A stretch of 64,000 bases of DNA from Oscillospiraceae bacterium (GTDB lineage Bacteria > Bacillota > Clostridia > Oscillospirales > Oscillospiraceae): positions 1 to 64,000 of the forward strand of contig CACYWG010000018.1 in the NCBI GenBank assembly GCA_902778115.1. Reading direction: 5' to 3'. Positions 24,057 to 32,166 of the stretch are shown piece after piece (positions within the stretch are counted from its first letter, which is position 1; each line of letters opens with the position of its first letter). Made by a program: the position numbers and the translations under genes. The notes below the pieces were generated by a model. It saw nothing but the letters and a program-made list of their open reading frames with translations. It was not told where the DNA came from and did no database searches.

Positions 24057-25955
24057 ATGTCGGAACGGTGGAAAAGCGGAAAACACCATATCGTGTCCCA
24101 GGTTGCCAAGAAGTGCGCACAGGGCGACTGGCGCCGCTTCTGCGGTCCGTATGAGATCAAGGCCTATGAGCGCCACCTGCGCGATCTGGAGCGCCAGGGC
24201 ACGCCGGATTTTCCCTACGTGTTCGACACGACGCGCGCCGACCGCATCATCCGCTGGTTTTCAACGATCTGCCGGCACGTGCGCGGGCCGCTGGCCGGGC
24301 AGCCGATCCGCCTGGATCCCTGCCAGATCTTCGACCTGGGCTGCGTCTATGGATGGGTCCATCTGGAGACCGGCGCCAGGCGTTTCCGCATCACCTACAA
24401 CAAGCGCGCCCGCGGCATGTGGAAGAGCACCGAGAAATCCGGTCAGGCACTTTTCCACATGTGCGCGGACGCCATGTACCCGCCCTATGAGCCGGAGAAG
24501 GCCGTGTATGAGATGGCCCCGGAGGTGGAATGCGCGGCGGTCGACCGTGAGCAGGCCAAGCGCGTGTTCGGTGACGCCCGCCTGATGGCCCTTGCCTCCC
24601 CGCAGATTGCGAAGCGCCTGAAGATCCCCAAGAGCGAGACGGCGCCTCTGAAGCATAAGAAGCTGGGCGGCTTTATGCGGCCGCTGAGCCGGGACACCAA
24701 GAACAAGGACTCCGGCGCCCCGTGCTATGTCGTCATCGACGAGTATCACGCCCACCCCACGAGCGCGATCTACGACATTGAAAAGAGCTCCCTGGGCAAG
24801 CGTGCGCAGTGCTTGCTTGACGTGATCACCACGGCCGGCGACGATGCGCAGTCCAAACCCTGCTATCGCGAAGAGCTCTATGCCAAGCAGATCCTCGACG
24901 GAGATCAGATTGCCGAGCATTACTTTGTGATGATCCGCGAGCTTGCGCCAGAGGCCAACGTCCACGATAAAACGGTGTGGCCACAGGCCAACCCCGCGCT
25001 GCGTTCCGTTATCCTGGCCGATGAGCTGGCCGCCGGTCTCCCCTCCGCTGAAAAGGCCGCGGAGATCTTCGGCGGCGCGGATGCGCTCCGGGAGGCTGCC
25101 ATCTACGGGCGGCAGATGCTGCAGACCATCACCGACGACTACACCGAGGCCTACGGCAGCAACGACCCCGACAAGATCCGCAACTTCCTGATCCGCCGGA
25201 TGTGCGTCTGGCAGATCGGCGCCGTCAATCACTACCTCGACGAGCACTGCATGCAGCTTGTCCGTGAGTCCATGATTTCCCCACAGGAATTCGCGGCCTT
25301 GACGGATGGGTTGGAATGCTGGATCGGCTTCGACCTTGGCAAACGCATCGACCTCTCCGGCGTCGGTGCGGTGTTCCTGCTGCCGGATGGGCGCGTCGCC
25401 GTGAAGATGTACGGCTTCCTCCCGGAAGGCGCCGCCCAGCGCCACGAGCGCACCGACCGCGTGGCCTACATCGCCTGGGCGAAAGACGGCTACTGCACGC
25501 TGACGCCCGGCGACGTCACCGACAACAGCTATATTGCCGACTGGATCGAGGCCGGCGAGCTGCAGCACGGCTGGCGTCTGGTGGAAATCTGCTACGACGG
25601 CCACAACGCGACGGACCTGGCCATCGCCCTCTGCGAGCACTACAGCAATGAAGATATCTGCGTAGAGATCGCGCAGAGCTGCGCCGGTCAAAACATCGCG
25701 GTTAAGGGATTCCGCGATTTGCTGCTGGCACGCAAGCTGGTCCTCGAGTACAGCCCCCTGGTGCTCTGGTGCCTGGCAAACGCCGTGGAGATCAAAAACA
25801 ACTACGGCGATATCAAGCTGAGCAAGAAGCACAAGGACGACACCGAGCGCATCGACCCCGTGGCCGGCATGATGAACGGCCTTGCGCGGGCGCTGGTAAG
25901 GAAAGAAAACCCATCGCTGGGCGACGCGATCGCCTCTGGCGCGTGGGGCATGTAG
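24057..25955 (+). CDS. terL: Terminase large subunit
   Basis: This 632-aa protein is a Terminase_1 (HK97-type) packaging ATPase-nuclease. The ATPase part has RARGMWKSTEKSG in place of a classical Walker A and CYVVIDEYHAHP as Walker B. The nuclease part starts with WIGFDLGKRIDLSGVGAVF, with Asp metal ligands. Length is somewhat above the usual 560-600 aa. It drives DNA into the prohead through the portal encoded just downstream. Confidence 0.93.
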   Translation: MSERWKSGKHHIVSQVAKKCAQGDWRRFCGPYEIKAYERHLRDLERQGTPDFPYVFDTTRADRIIRWFSTICRHVRGPLAGQPIRLDPCQIFDLGCVYGWVHLETGARRFRITYNKRARGMWKSTEKSGQALFHMCADAMYPPYEPEKAVYEMAPEVECAAVDREQAKRVFGDARLMALASPQIAKRLKIPKSETAPLKHKKLGGFMRPLSRDTKNKDSGAPCYVVIDEYHAHPTSAIYDIEKSSLGKRAQCLLDVITTAGDDAQSKPCYREELYAKQILDGDQIAEHYFVMIRELAPEANVHDKTVWPQANPALRSVILADELAAGLPSAEKAAEIFGGADALREAAIYGRQMLQTITDDYTEAYGSNDPDKIRNFLIRRMCVWQIGAVNHYLDEHCMQLVRESMISPQEFAALTDGLECWIGFDLGKRIDLSGVGAVFLLPDGRVAVKMYGFLPEGAAQRHERTDRVAYIAWAKDGYCTLTPGDVTDNSYIADWIEAGELQHGWRLVEICYDGHNATDLAIALCEHYSNEDICVEIAQSCAGQNIAVKGFRDLLLARKLVLEYSPLVLWCLANAVEIKNNYGDIKLSKKHKDDTERIDPVAGMMNGLARALVRKENPSLGDAIASGAWGM

Positions 25956-25958
25956 AAA

Positions 25959-25975
25959 GTGTCCGATTTGGACAC
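25959..25975. promoter_or_regulatory. Dispersed 17-bp palindrome, copy 4
   Basis: GTGTCCGATTTGGACAC begins 3 bp after the terL stop codon, in the short gap before the 25991 gene. It has perfect 8-bp arms. Confidence 0.6.
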
Positions 25976-25990
25976 AGACTGGAGAAGACT

Positions 25991-26185
25991 GTGAAGCAGA
26001 AAAAGAGCAAGATGGCGGACGTTCTTGTCCTGCTGGTCCTGGTGATCGGCCTCGCCTCCGTTGCCTTCGGCGCCTGGCTGATCTACCCGCCGGCTGGCTT
26101 TATCGTCGGCGGCGTCGAGACCGCGGCGCTGGCTATTCTGACAATCATCGGAGGGTCGTTTGATGAGACTGGACAGAGGAATTAA
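25991..26185 (+). CDS. Small membrane protein between terminase and portal (GTG start)
   Basis: GTG 25991 gives 64 aa with a Lys-rich start and two hydrophobic helices (VLVLLVLVIGLASVAFGAWLI and FIVGGVETAALAILTIIGGS). ATG 26012 is an alternative start. It overlaps the portal gene by 23 bp. Function is unknown. Confidence 0.55.
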   Translation: MKQKKSKMADVLVLLVLVIGLASVAFGAWLIYPPAGFIVGGVETAALAILTIIGGSFDETGQRN

Positions 26186-27449
26186 GGCCGTCTTTGGCAT
26201 CCGGGATGAGGCGTCCCCCTCGCCCTCCCCTACGCTCACCCTGGGCGACGCCACCGGTTGGCCGTCGACCCTGGCCGGCATCAGCGGCGTGTCGGAAACA
26301 AGCGCCATGAAGCTCTCGGCCGTCTGCCGCTGTATCGAGCTGATCAGCCAGTCGGTGGCCAAGCTCCCCATCTACTGCGTCAACAAGAAGACGCACGAGC
26401 GCGTCGACCACGATATCCTTTACCTGCTGAATGTCCGCCCCAACGATGCCATGACGCCCAGCGTGGAGCGCCAGATGGTCGACGGCAACCGCCTCGCCGG
26501 CGGCAGCGGTTATGAGTGGATCATCCGCAGCCCGCGCACCGGGCGCCCGGTAGAGCTGATCCCCCTTCCATGGGAGCTGGTGACGCCCTGGCGCGACAAC
26601 AACGGCCGCATGTGGTTCGGCGTCATCAATCCGATCTCCGGCGAGCCGATGGTGCTGCCGAATGAGGACGTCAAGCGCGTGATGGCCTACACGCACGACG
26701 GGATCCACGGGATCTCCGTGCTGAGCCGGGCGGCGGAGGTGATTTCCGCCGGACGGGCAACGCAGCAGTATGAGCTTTCCTACTTCGCCAACGGCGGCGC
26801 TCCCAGCGGAACGCTGGAAACGGACACCGACCTCAACGGCACGAAGGAACGCATCAAGCAGGACGGAACGACAGAAACCGTTACCTATCGGCAGATCATG
26901 CGAGAGGAGTGGGAAAAGGTCCATTCCGGCCCGAAGAACTCGCACCGTGTGGCCATCCTCGACCACGGGCTCAAGTATAAGCCCATCACGATCTCTAACG
27001 TCGACGCACAGCTGGTCGAGTCCAAGGATGTGACGGTGAGCGATATTGCGCGCTTCTTTGGCGTGCCGCTGTCCAAGCTCTATGCCGGGAAACAGGCCTA
27101 CAACAGCAACGAGCAGAACGCGATCGACTATGTCACGAGCACGCTGCACCCGGTTGCCGAGCAGTATGACGAGGAAAACAGCTATAAGCTGCTGCCGGAC
27201 TGGGAACTGCGCAACGGTCTCTGGCTAAGCATCAACCTGATGGCAGAGCTCAAGGGCGACTCCGAGTCTCGCGGCAACTGGTACAAGGCCATGCGCGAGG
27301 TCGGCGCTTTCAGCGCAGACGATATCCGCGATCTGGAAGACCTGCCCAAGATCGAGGGTGGCGATATCTACTACGGAAACAAGAACTTTGCCCCACTGGA
27401 TAACTTCCGCGAGATCAGCAGGGCGTCGGCGGGCGCCGGAAAGGAATGA
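26163..27449 (+). CDS. Phage portal protein, HK97 family
   Basis: This 428-aa protein has the HK97 portal pattern: KLSAVCRCIELISQSVAKLP near the N-terminus, GSGYEWIIRSPRTGRPVELIPLPW and the C-terminal ARFFGVPLSKLYAGKQAYNSNEQNAIDYVTSTLHPV. It forms the dodecameric ring through which TerL packages DNA. ATG 26163 has GGAGGG upstream. Confidence 0.93.
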   Translation: MRLDRGIKAVFGIRDEASPSPSPTLTLGDATGWPSTLAGISGVSETSAMKLSAVCRCIELISQSVAKLPIYCVNKKTHERVDHDILYLLNVRPNDAMTPSVERQMVDGNRLAGGSGYEWIIRSPRTGRPVELIPLPWELVTPWRDNNGRMWFGVINPISGEPMVLPNEDVKRVMAYTHDGIHGISVLSRAAEVISAGRATQQYELSYFANGGAPSGTLETDTDLNGTKERIKQDGTTETVTYRQIMREEWEKVHSGPKNSHRVAILDHGLKYKPITISNVDAQLVESKDVTVSDIARFFGVPLSKLYAGKQAYNSNEQNAIDYVTSTLHPVAEQYDEENSYKLLPDWELRNGLWLSINLMAELKGDSESRGNWYKAMREVGAFSADDIRDLEDLPKIEGGDIYYGNKNFAPLDNFREISRASAGAGKE

Positions 27450-27453
27450 AATC

Positions 27454-28236
27454 ATGAGAGTCCCCTTTAACGGTTACGTCGTTTCGGACGACGACGCTTT
27501 CTTTTACCGTTTTTTCGGATACAGCTGCGTTTGTCCTGCGGATCTGCGCGCTGCCATCGAAAAGAACCCCGCCGGCGAGGAGCTCGTGCTTGAGGTCAAC
27601 AGCCCCGGCGGCAACGTCATGGCCAGCAACGAAATGTACAGCATCCTGCGTGCCTTGCAGGGCGTTGATGCTGTCGCCGAGGTGCAGAGTCTGGCGGCCA
27701 GCGCCATGAGCTATGCAATCCTCGGTTGCCGGCGCGTAATGATGAGCCCGGTCGCACAGATGATGATCCACCTGCCCGCGGTGGCCTCCGACGGCAACTA
27801 TCACGATCATCAGCACAGTGCCCTGGTGCTCAAGAGTATCGGCGAGAGTATCCTCAACGCCTATGAGGTGCGCTGCGCCGGCCGCACCGATCGCAAAGCG
27901 CTGCGGCAGATGATGGAAAAAGAGACCTGGATGCCGGCGCAGGACGCCGTCGCGGCCGGCCTGGCCGACGGCATTCTGTACCAAGAGGGCGAAACGCCCC
28001 TGACGATCCCCGGCAGCATCACTAACGCGCTCGGCGGAGGGATCCGGGCTCTGGCCCTCTCCGCCGGCTGTATGCCCAGCGCAGCGGAGCTGCGCGACAA
28101 GTATCAGCAGCTCGGCCTCACGCCGCCGGCGAACGGCGACCCGGCCGCTTCCCCTGCTTTCCCCGCCGAAAAGGCGTTGAAAGACGACTGGCGCAACAGT
28201 GCCCGCCTGTCGATAGCTAAAGCAAAATATTTTTAA
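27454..28236 (+). CDS. ClpP-like prohead maturation protease
   Basis: This 260-aa S14 serine protease processes the capsid during head maturation. The nucleophile Ser lies in SLAASAMSYAIL and the His in MMIHLPA; the substrate-binding NSPGGNVMASNEM is conserved. ATG 27454 follows AAAGGAA. It sits between portal and capsid, the canonical position. Confidence 0.92.
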   Translation: MRVPFNGYVVSDDDAFFYRFFGYSCVCPADLRAAIEKNPAGEELVLEVNSPGGNVMASNEMYSILRALQGVDAVAEVQSLAASAMSYAILGCRRVMMSPVAQMMIHLPAVASDGNYHDHQHSALVLKSIGESILNAYEVRCAGRTDRKALRQMMEKETWMPAQDAVAAGLADGILYQEGETPLTIPGSITNALGGGIRALALSAGCMPSAAELRDKYQQLGLTPPANGDPAASPAFPAEKALKDDWRNSARLSIAKAKYF

Positions 28237-28249
28237 GGAGGATCCTACC

Positions 28250-29482
28250 ATGAAAAACAACCACAGGCGGAGACTGATCGACCTGACGACTCAGCGCTCC
28301 CAGCAGCTGGCTGCGGCCGACGAGGCCCTCGAAGCCAACGACCAGGCGGCGTTTGACGCAGCCATGTCCAAGGTCAAAGATCTGGACGCTCAGATCAAAC
28401 AGGTCAAAGACCTGATCGCCGCCCATGAGGCGACCCCCGCGGACATTGAGCACGCCATGAACGAGCAGCAGCGCGGCGAAGCGGCGTTTAAACGTGCGAG
28501 TGTTGTCCGCGCTTCGAACGAATATGCGCGCGCTTTCTGCGATGCTGTCCGTTCTCGCGTTGCCCCCAACAATGTGAACAACGACCGATTTGGTGTTCTG
28601 ATGAACGCTCTCACTGAAAGCGGCAACGACGGCGTCGACGGCGGCTTCCTGGTTCCCATTGACATGCAGACCCGTATCATTGAGCTGATGCGTGAAGACA
28701 TCGACCTTGGCCAGCTGGTCAACGAAGAAATGGTGACCACGCTGTCCGGCTATCGCGTGATCGATACGGCCCCCACCACCGGCTTTACCAAAGTGTCCGA
28801 AATGGGCGCCATCCCGAAGGATGATCAGCCGGCCTTCCGCCGTGTCCCCTACTCTGTTGAAGAGTATTCGCTGATTGTTCCTATTTCCAATGATTTGCTC
28901 AACGACAACGATGCCGGCCTGATGGAATACCTCTCCCGCTGGATGGCGAGGAAGGCTGTCATCACCCGCAATCTTCTCGTGCTGGCCAAGCTCAAGGCGC
29001 TGACCCCGACGCCGGTTGCTGCCGACGGCGAAATCAAAGCGATCAAACGCGTTCTGAACAAGGGCCTGGATCCCGCTATTTCCAGAGGAGCCATCCTGCT
29101 GGCCAACCAGAGCGCTTATGACTGCCTCGATCAGCTTGAGGACAGCATGCACCGCAGCCTGATTCAGCCGGATCTGACCGACAACGGTTTCGAGCGCTTC
29201 AAGAAGCGCCCCATCCACTGTGTTTCCGATGCGCTCCTCGCCAACGCGGAGGCCGGTTCTCCGCTGTTCATCGGCAATCTGAAGCAGTTTATGACGATCT
29301 TCAATCGCCAGGCCATGGAATTTGCAAGCACCAACGTCGGCGGCAATGCGTGGAACACCAACAGCACCGAAGGTCGCGCCATCATGCGTCTTGACGTGCA
29401 GACTATGGACACCGATGCCGCCAAGTATCTGCAGCTTGCCGGCGGCCTTGACGAGGACGAGGACGACGGCGGCGAGGGCTGA
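28250..29482 (+). CDS. HK97-family major capsid protein
   Basis: This 410-aa protein has an N-terminal coiled-coil delta domain (about 1-85: RRRLIDLTTQRSQQLAAADEAL) that acts as scaffold and is removed by the protease. The HK97 fold follows (DGGFLVPIDMQTRIIELMREDIDLGQLV, E-loop and P-domain). The acidic tail DEDEDDGGEG is notable. Confidence 0.93.
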   Translation: MKNNHRRRLIDLTTQRSQQLAAADEALEANDQAAFDAAMSKVKDLDAQIKQVKDLIAAHEATPADIEHAMNEQQRGEAAFKRASVVRASNEYARAFCDAVRSRVAPNNVNNDRFGVLMNALTESGNDGVDGGFLVPIDMQTRIIELMREDIDLGQLVNEEMVTTLSGYRVIDTAPTTGFTKVSEMGAIPKDDQPAFRRVPYSVEEYSLIVPISNDLLNDNDAGLMEYLSRWMARKAVITRNLLVLAKLKALTPTPVAADGEIKAIKRVLNKGLDPAISRGAILLANQSAYDCLDQLEDSMHRSLIQPDLTDNGFERFKKRPIHCVSDALLANAEAGSPLFIGNLKQFMTIFNRQAMEFASTNVGGNAWNTNSTEGRAIMRLDVQTMDTDAAKYLQLAGGLDEDEDDGGEG

Positions 29483-29487
29483 TTCCC

Positions 29488-29802
29488 ATGGCTACGAGCA
29501 GCACTGTCGCGGCGACAATCACCGCCGATCTGGTGACACGCTGCCTGCAATATTGCAAGCTGGAAGAGATTGCCGATAACCCTGACGAACGTGCGCTCTT
29601 CATAGACTTCATGGCTGGCGCCGCCAGCTATCTGGCCAAGAACAACATCCCGGAGGATGATCCGCAGTACCGGCTCATCCTCTTTGGGATGACGCTGCAC
29701 GATTACGACCACAGGGACGACGTGCAGAGCATCCAGGCATACCCTGCGAACATCCGGCTGAAGATCGATCAGCTGAAACAGGCCAATTTTAACTACGGTT
29801 AA
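29488..29802 (+). CDS. Head-tail connector protein (gp6-like)
   Basis: This small alpha-helical protein, 104 aa, lies immediately after the capsid gene with the pattern ITADLVTRCLQYCKLEE ... FMAGAASYLAKNNIPEDD of gp6/gp15-type adaptors. It should attach to the portal ring. Confidence 0.8.
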   Translation: MATSSTVAATITADLVTRCLQYCKLEEIADNPDERALFIDFMAGAASYLAKNNIPEDDPQYRLILFGMTLHDYDHRDDVQSIQAYPANIRLKIDQLKQANFNYG

Positions 29803-29868
29803 GGCCGGTGCTTTGAGAGCCGGGGCCACGTGTCCGATTTGGACACGCGGCCCCGGCTTTTTCTTTTG
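29803..29868 (+). terminator. Terminator module copy 2 with palindrome in the loop
   Basis: GAGCCGGGGCC pairs with GGCCCCGGCTT and a T-rich run follows. The loop is the palindrome GTGTCCGATTTGGACAC (29830-29846), which can extend the hairpin. The 5' part repeats 22713-22738 exactly. Confidence 0.7.
29830..29846. promoter_or_regulatory. Dispersed 17-bp palindrome, copy 5
   Basis: GTGTCCGATTTGGACAC is identical to copy 4 and lies in the loop of the terminator hairpin between two connector genes. Confidence 0.6.
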
Positions 29869-29880
29869 GAGGTGAAATCC

Positions 29881-30216
29881 GTGATCGATCCCGGCAAGAT
29901 GCGGCACCGCATCACGTTCAAACAATTCAACGGCGAGCGCGATGAGTACGGCGACCCGCTGGATCACGACGAGAGCAACTGGAAGGACGTCGCCACAGTC
30001 TGGGCGTCCATCGACCCGATCAGCGGCCGCGAGTTCTACGAGGCCGGGCAGAGCCAGAGCGAGGTCACGCACAAGATCCGCTGCCGGTACCGCCCCGGGC
30101 TCAAGAACGAAATGCGGATCTACTACAAGTCCCGCCGCTTCTACATCGTGTCGATCATCGACTGGGAGGAGCGGCACGAGAGCCTGCTGATCATGGCAAA
30201 GGAGCTGGTCGAATGA
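29881..30216 (+). CDS. Head-tail adaptor/stopper (SPP1 gp16-like), GTG start
   Basis: This 111-aa protein starts at GTG 29881 behind GGAGGTGA. The pattern MRHRITFKQFN ... WASIDPISGREFYEAGQSQSEVTHKIRCRY is typical of the phage head-tail joining family (Phage_H_T_join). It closes the portal channel before tail attachment. Confidence 0.85.
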   Translation: MIDPGKMRHRITFKQFNGERDEYGDPLDHDESNWKDVATVWASIDPISGREFYEAGQSQSEVTHKIRCRYRPGLKNEMRIYYKSRRFYIVSIIDWEERHESLLIMAKELVE

Positions 30217-30707
30217 GCGTCACCTTTGACACCCGCGAGCTCAAAGCTTTTCAGCTGACCATTCAGCGCATGGGCGGGATCCCGGCCAAGGTGGCCACCA
30301 AGGCCGCCGGCAAAGGAGCCACTGTCGTGCGCCGCGAGGTGCGCAGCCGGATCCCGGTCGGTGAGACCGGCGAGCTGAAGCGCGGCATCAAGCGCAAGGG
30401 CGAGCGCAGCCGGATCAAGGGCAAGAAGGTCTACGACCTGATGTTTGACCCGGCGAAAAACTCCATCTTTCAGAAGCCGGTCAAGCACCCAGGCGAGGCC
30501 GGCAGCACCAGCACCAAAGGCGGCCACGCCTATTACCCCGCGTCGATGCAGTACGGCTTTCTCACCCGCAGCAAGGGCGGCGGCTATTCCTATGTGCCCG
30601 GTTATCAGTTCATGGACAAGGGCACCGAGGCCGCGGCAGCGCCGGCGAGCCAGGCAGTCATCGATACCGCAGTAAAGGAGCTGCAAAACGAATGGCTCAA
30701 GAAATGA
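30213..30707 (+). CDS. HK97 gp10-family tail-connector protein
   Basis: This 164-aa basic protein has the gp10-family pattern (TKAAGKGATVVRREVRSRIPVGETGELKRGI ... YPASMQYGFLTR). It belongs to the neck/tail-completion set and starts in an ATGA overlap with the stopper gene. Confidence 0.85.
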   Translation: MSVTFDTRELKAFQLTIQRMGGIPAKVATKAAGKGATVVRREVRSRIPVGETGELKRGIKRKGERSRIKGKKVYDLMFDPAKNSIFQKPVKHPGEAGSTSTKGGHAYYPASMQYGFLTRSKGGGYSYVPGYQFMDKGTEAAAAPASQAVIDTAVKELQNEWLKK

Positions 30708-31093
30708 CCCCTGAAAAGCTGATTTCCGAGGCTCTGGAGCAAATGGAGCACCGGCCGATGAAGCTTTACCCGTTCTCGGCGCTCAAAAACGCTGCAGCGC
30801 CCTTCGGATTTTACCGCCGCAGCGCTGAAAGCGAAGAGGACGCGCTCGACGGCCCCACCGGCCTGATGAGCGCGGACTTTGAGATCTCGATCGTCGTTGC
30901 GACCTATGAGCAGCTGAGCGCCTACTGCATGGCTGCCCGGGCTGCGCTGCTGGCGCTGCGCGGCGTGGAGCGCGACGGCCTCCTGATCGAGTCCGTCACC
31001 GTCCGGCTGGCCTCGCCGGATCTCGAAGAAACCGAGGTCAACCTGTACCGCAGGGTTTATATCCTGCACATCGATTATCAATACACCAGATAA
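30692..31093 (+). CDS. Tail completion/terminator protein
   Basis: This 133-aa protein is in the position of the gpU-like tail terminator; its alpha/beta composition ends in ETEVNLYRRVYILHIDYQYTR. It overlaps the previous gene by 16 bp and is started by AAAGGAG. Family assignment rests mainly on order. Confidence 0.65.
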   Translation: MAQEMTPEKLISEALEQMEHRPMKLYPFSALKNAAAPFGFYRRSAESEEDALDGPTGLMSADFEISIVVATYEQLSAYCMAARAALLALRGVERDGLLIESVTVRLASPDLEETEVNLYRRVYILHIDYQYTR

Positions 31094-31110
31094 GGAAAGG
31101 AGATCCCACT

Positions 31111-31529
31111 ATGAAATCCAATTCCGTCGGTACCAAGCTGATCGTCGACGGCAAGACCGTCGGCGGCCTTACCAGCATCAACGGCATCGACATCAACGCC
31201 GACAGCATCGACGTCTCCGACCTCTCGAACACCACCGGCTACAAAAGCTGCCCGGCTGGAAGGACGTCTCGGATCTGACCGCCTCCGGCTTCATGGACGG
31301 TGAGGATGAGGGCCAGGATGAGCTCTACACCCTGCTGGCCAGCGGCAACGTCGTCGACTGCTCCATTGTCCTCCCCGCAAAGATCGGCAAGACCTGGTCC
31401 TTCAAGGCCGGCGTGATCCGCTTCTCGACCTCGATCGACGTCAATGACGCGGTCAAGTTCGATATGACCCTTGCCGTCAGCGGCCAGCCTGTCCTCGCGG
31501 CCACGCAGCAGGCGCAGGGCAACGGCTAA
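31111..31529 (+). pseudogene. Major tail (tube) protein gene with a frameshift
   Basis: The first 55 codons (31111-31278; MKSNSVGTKLIVDGKTVGGL and on) end at a premature TGA. The -1 frame continues directly as LPGWKDVSDLTASGFMDGED and runs to 31529 with a typical tail-tube sequence. Together they make about 139 aa, the normal size. Inserting one base after the Tyr codon near 31243 would restore a single frame. The local TACAAAAGC is not a good -1 slip site, so a one-base deletion is more likely than programmed shifting. A sequencing error is possible. Confidence 0.8.
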
Positions 31530-31543
31530 GGAGGGCCTGACAG

Positions 31544-31897
31544 ATGGACAACAATACCACCGTGATCCTTGAGCTCGACCGCCCGCGCGAGCTCCGCTGC
31601 GGCCACAAGGCGCTCAAGCAGTTCAGCGCCATGACGGGGTGCAGCATGGTCGAAGTCCAGGACGAGGTTCAGCACTATGACAAGCTGACCCTGCTGCTTT
31701 ACTGCATGCTGCACGCCGACGACCCCACCGTGACGCCGGAACAGCTTGACGACTGGCTTGACAAGCTGCCGAAGCTGAAGCCCGCGATCGTAGCGGTCGC
31801 CGATGCCGTTAAAGCGGCCTTCGACGATGATGACGATGCGCCCGGCGACGGCGAGGAAACCCCTCCGGAGGCGGCTGGGACTGGCGAAAAAGCCTGA
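31544..31897 (+). CDS. Tail assembly chaperone, upstream part (gpG-like)
   Basis: This 117-aa acidic protein has the position and character of gpG: a short beta region (TTVILELDRPRELRCGHKALKQF), a helical middle and a highly acidic end (FDDDDDAPGDGEE). Its stop lies just after GAA AAA GCC, where a -1 slip on AAA would enter the downstream frame. It sits between tail tube and tape measure. Confidence 0.8.
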   Translation: MDNNTTVILELDRPRELRCGHKALKQFSAMTGCSMVEVQDEVQHYDKLTLLLYCMLHADDPTVTPEQLDDWLDKLPKLKPAIVAVADAVKAAFDDDDDAPGDGEETPPEAAGTGEKA

Positions 31898-32166
31898 GCC
31901 TGGCCGCCACGCTTGGCATCAGCGTCCGGGACTGGGAGTACATGAGGGCGCAGGGTGAGCGGATCCGCGCCGAGCAGAAGGCCGTGCGCGGCAATCTGTA
32001 TTCCCTCTCAGTCCTGATCCGCGCCATGGTGTGGGCCTGTCACCCGCCGTCCTATGAGACGGCGTTCCCGGACGACGCTGAAAAACCCAAAGACATGACA
32101 GACGACGAAATCTACGCCACGATCCGCGCGCTCAACGCGGCTATGGGCGGAAAGGAGGTCGATTGA
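31891..32166 (+). CDS. Tail assembly chaperone, -1 frameshift extension (gpGT-like)
   Basis: The -1 frame is open through the stop of the upstream gene and continues as SLSLAATLGISVRDWEYMRA to a stop overlapping the tape-measure start. No good ribosome site precedes its first ATG (31942). A single slip on AAA at 31889-31891 would yield a fusion of about 207 aa, the usual size of phage gpGT proteins. Expression by frameshifting is inferred. Confidence 0.7.
   Translation, partial: SLSLAATLGISVRDWEYMRAQGERIRAEQKAVRGNLYSLSVLIRAMVWACHPPSYETAFPDDAEKPKDMTDDEIYATIRALNAAMGGKEVD

Noticed and set aside
31236..31250. Programmed frameshift in the tail tube gene
   Set aside because: The TACAAAAGC context does not allow good re-pairing in the -1 frame, and tail tube genes are not normally frameshifted; a mutation or sequencing error fits better.
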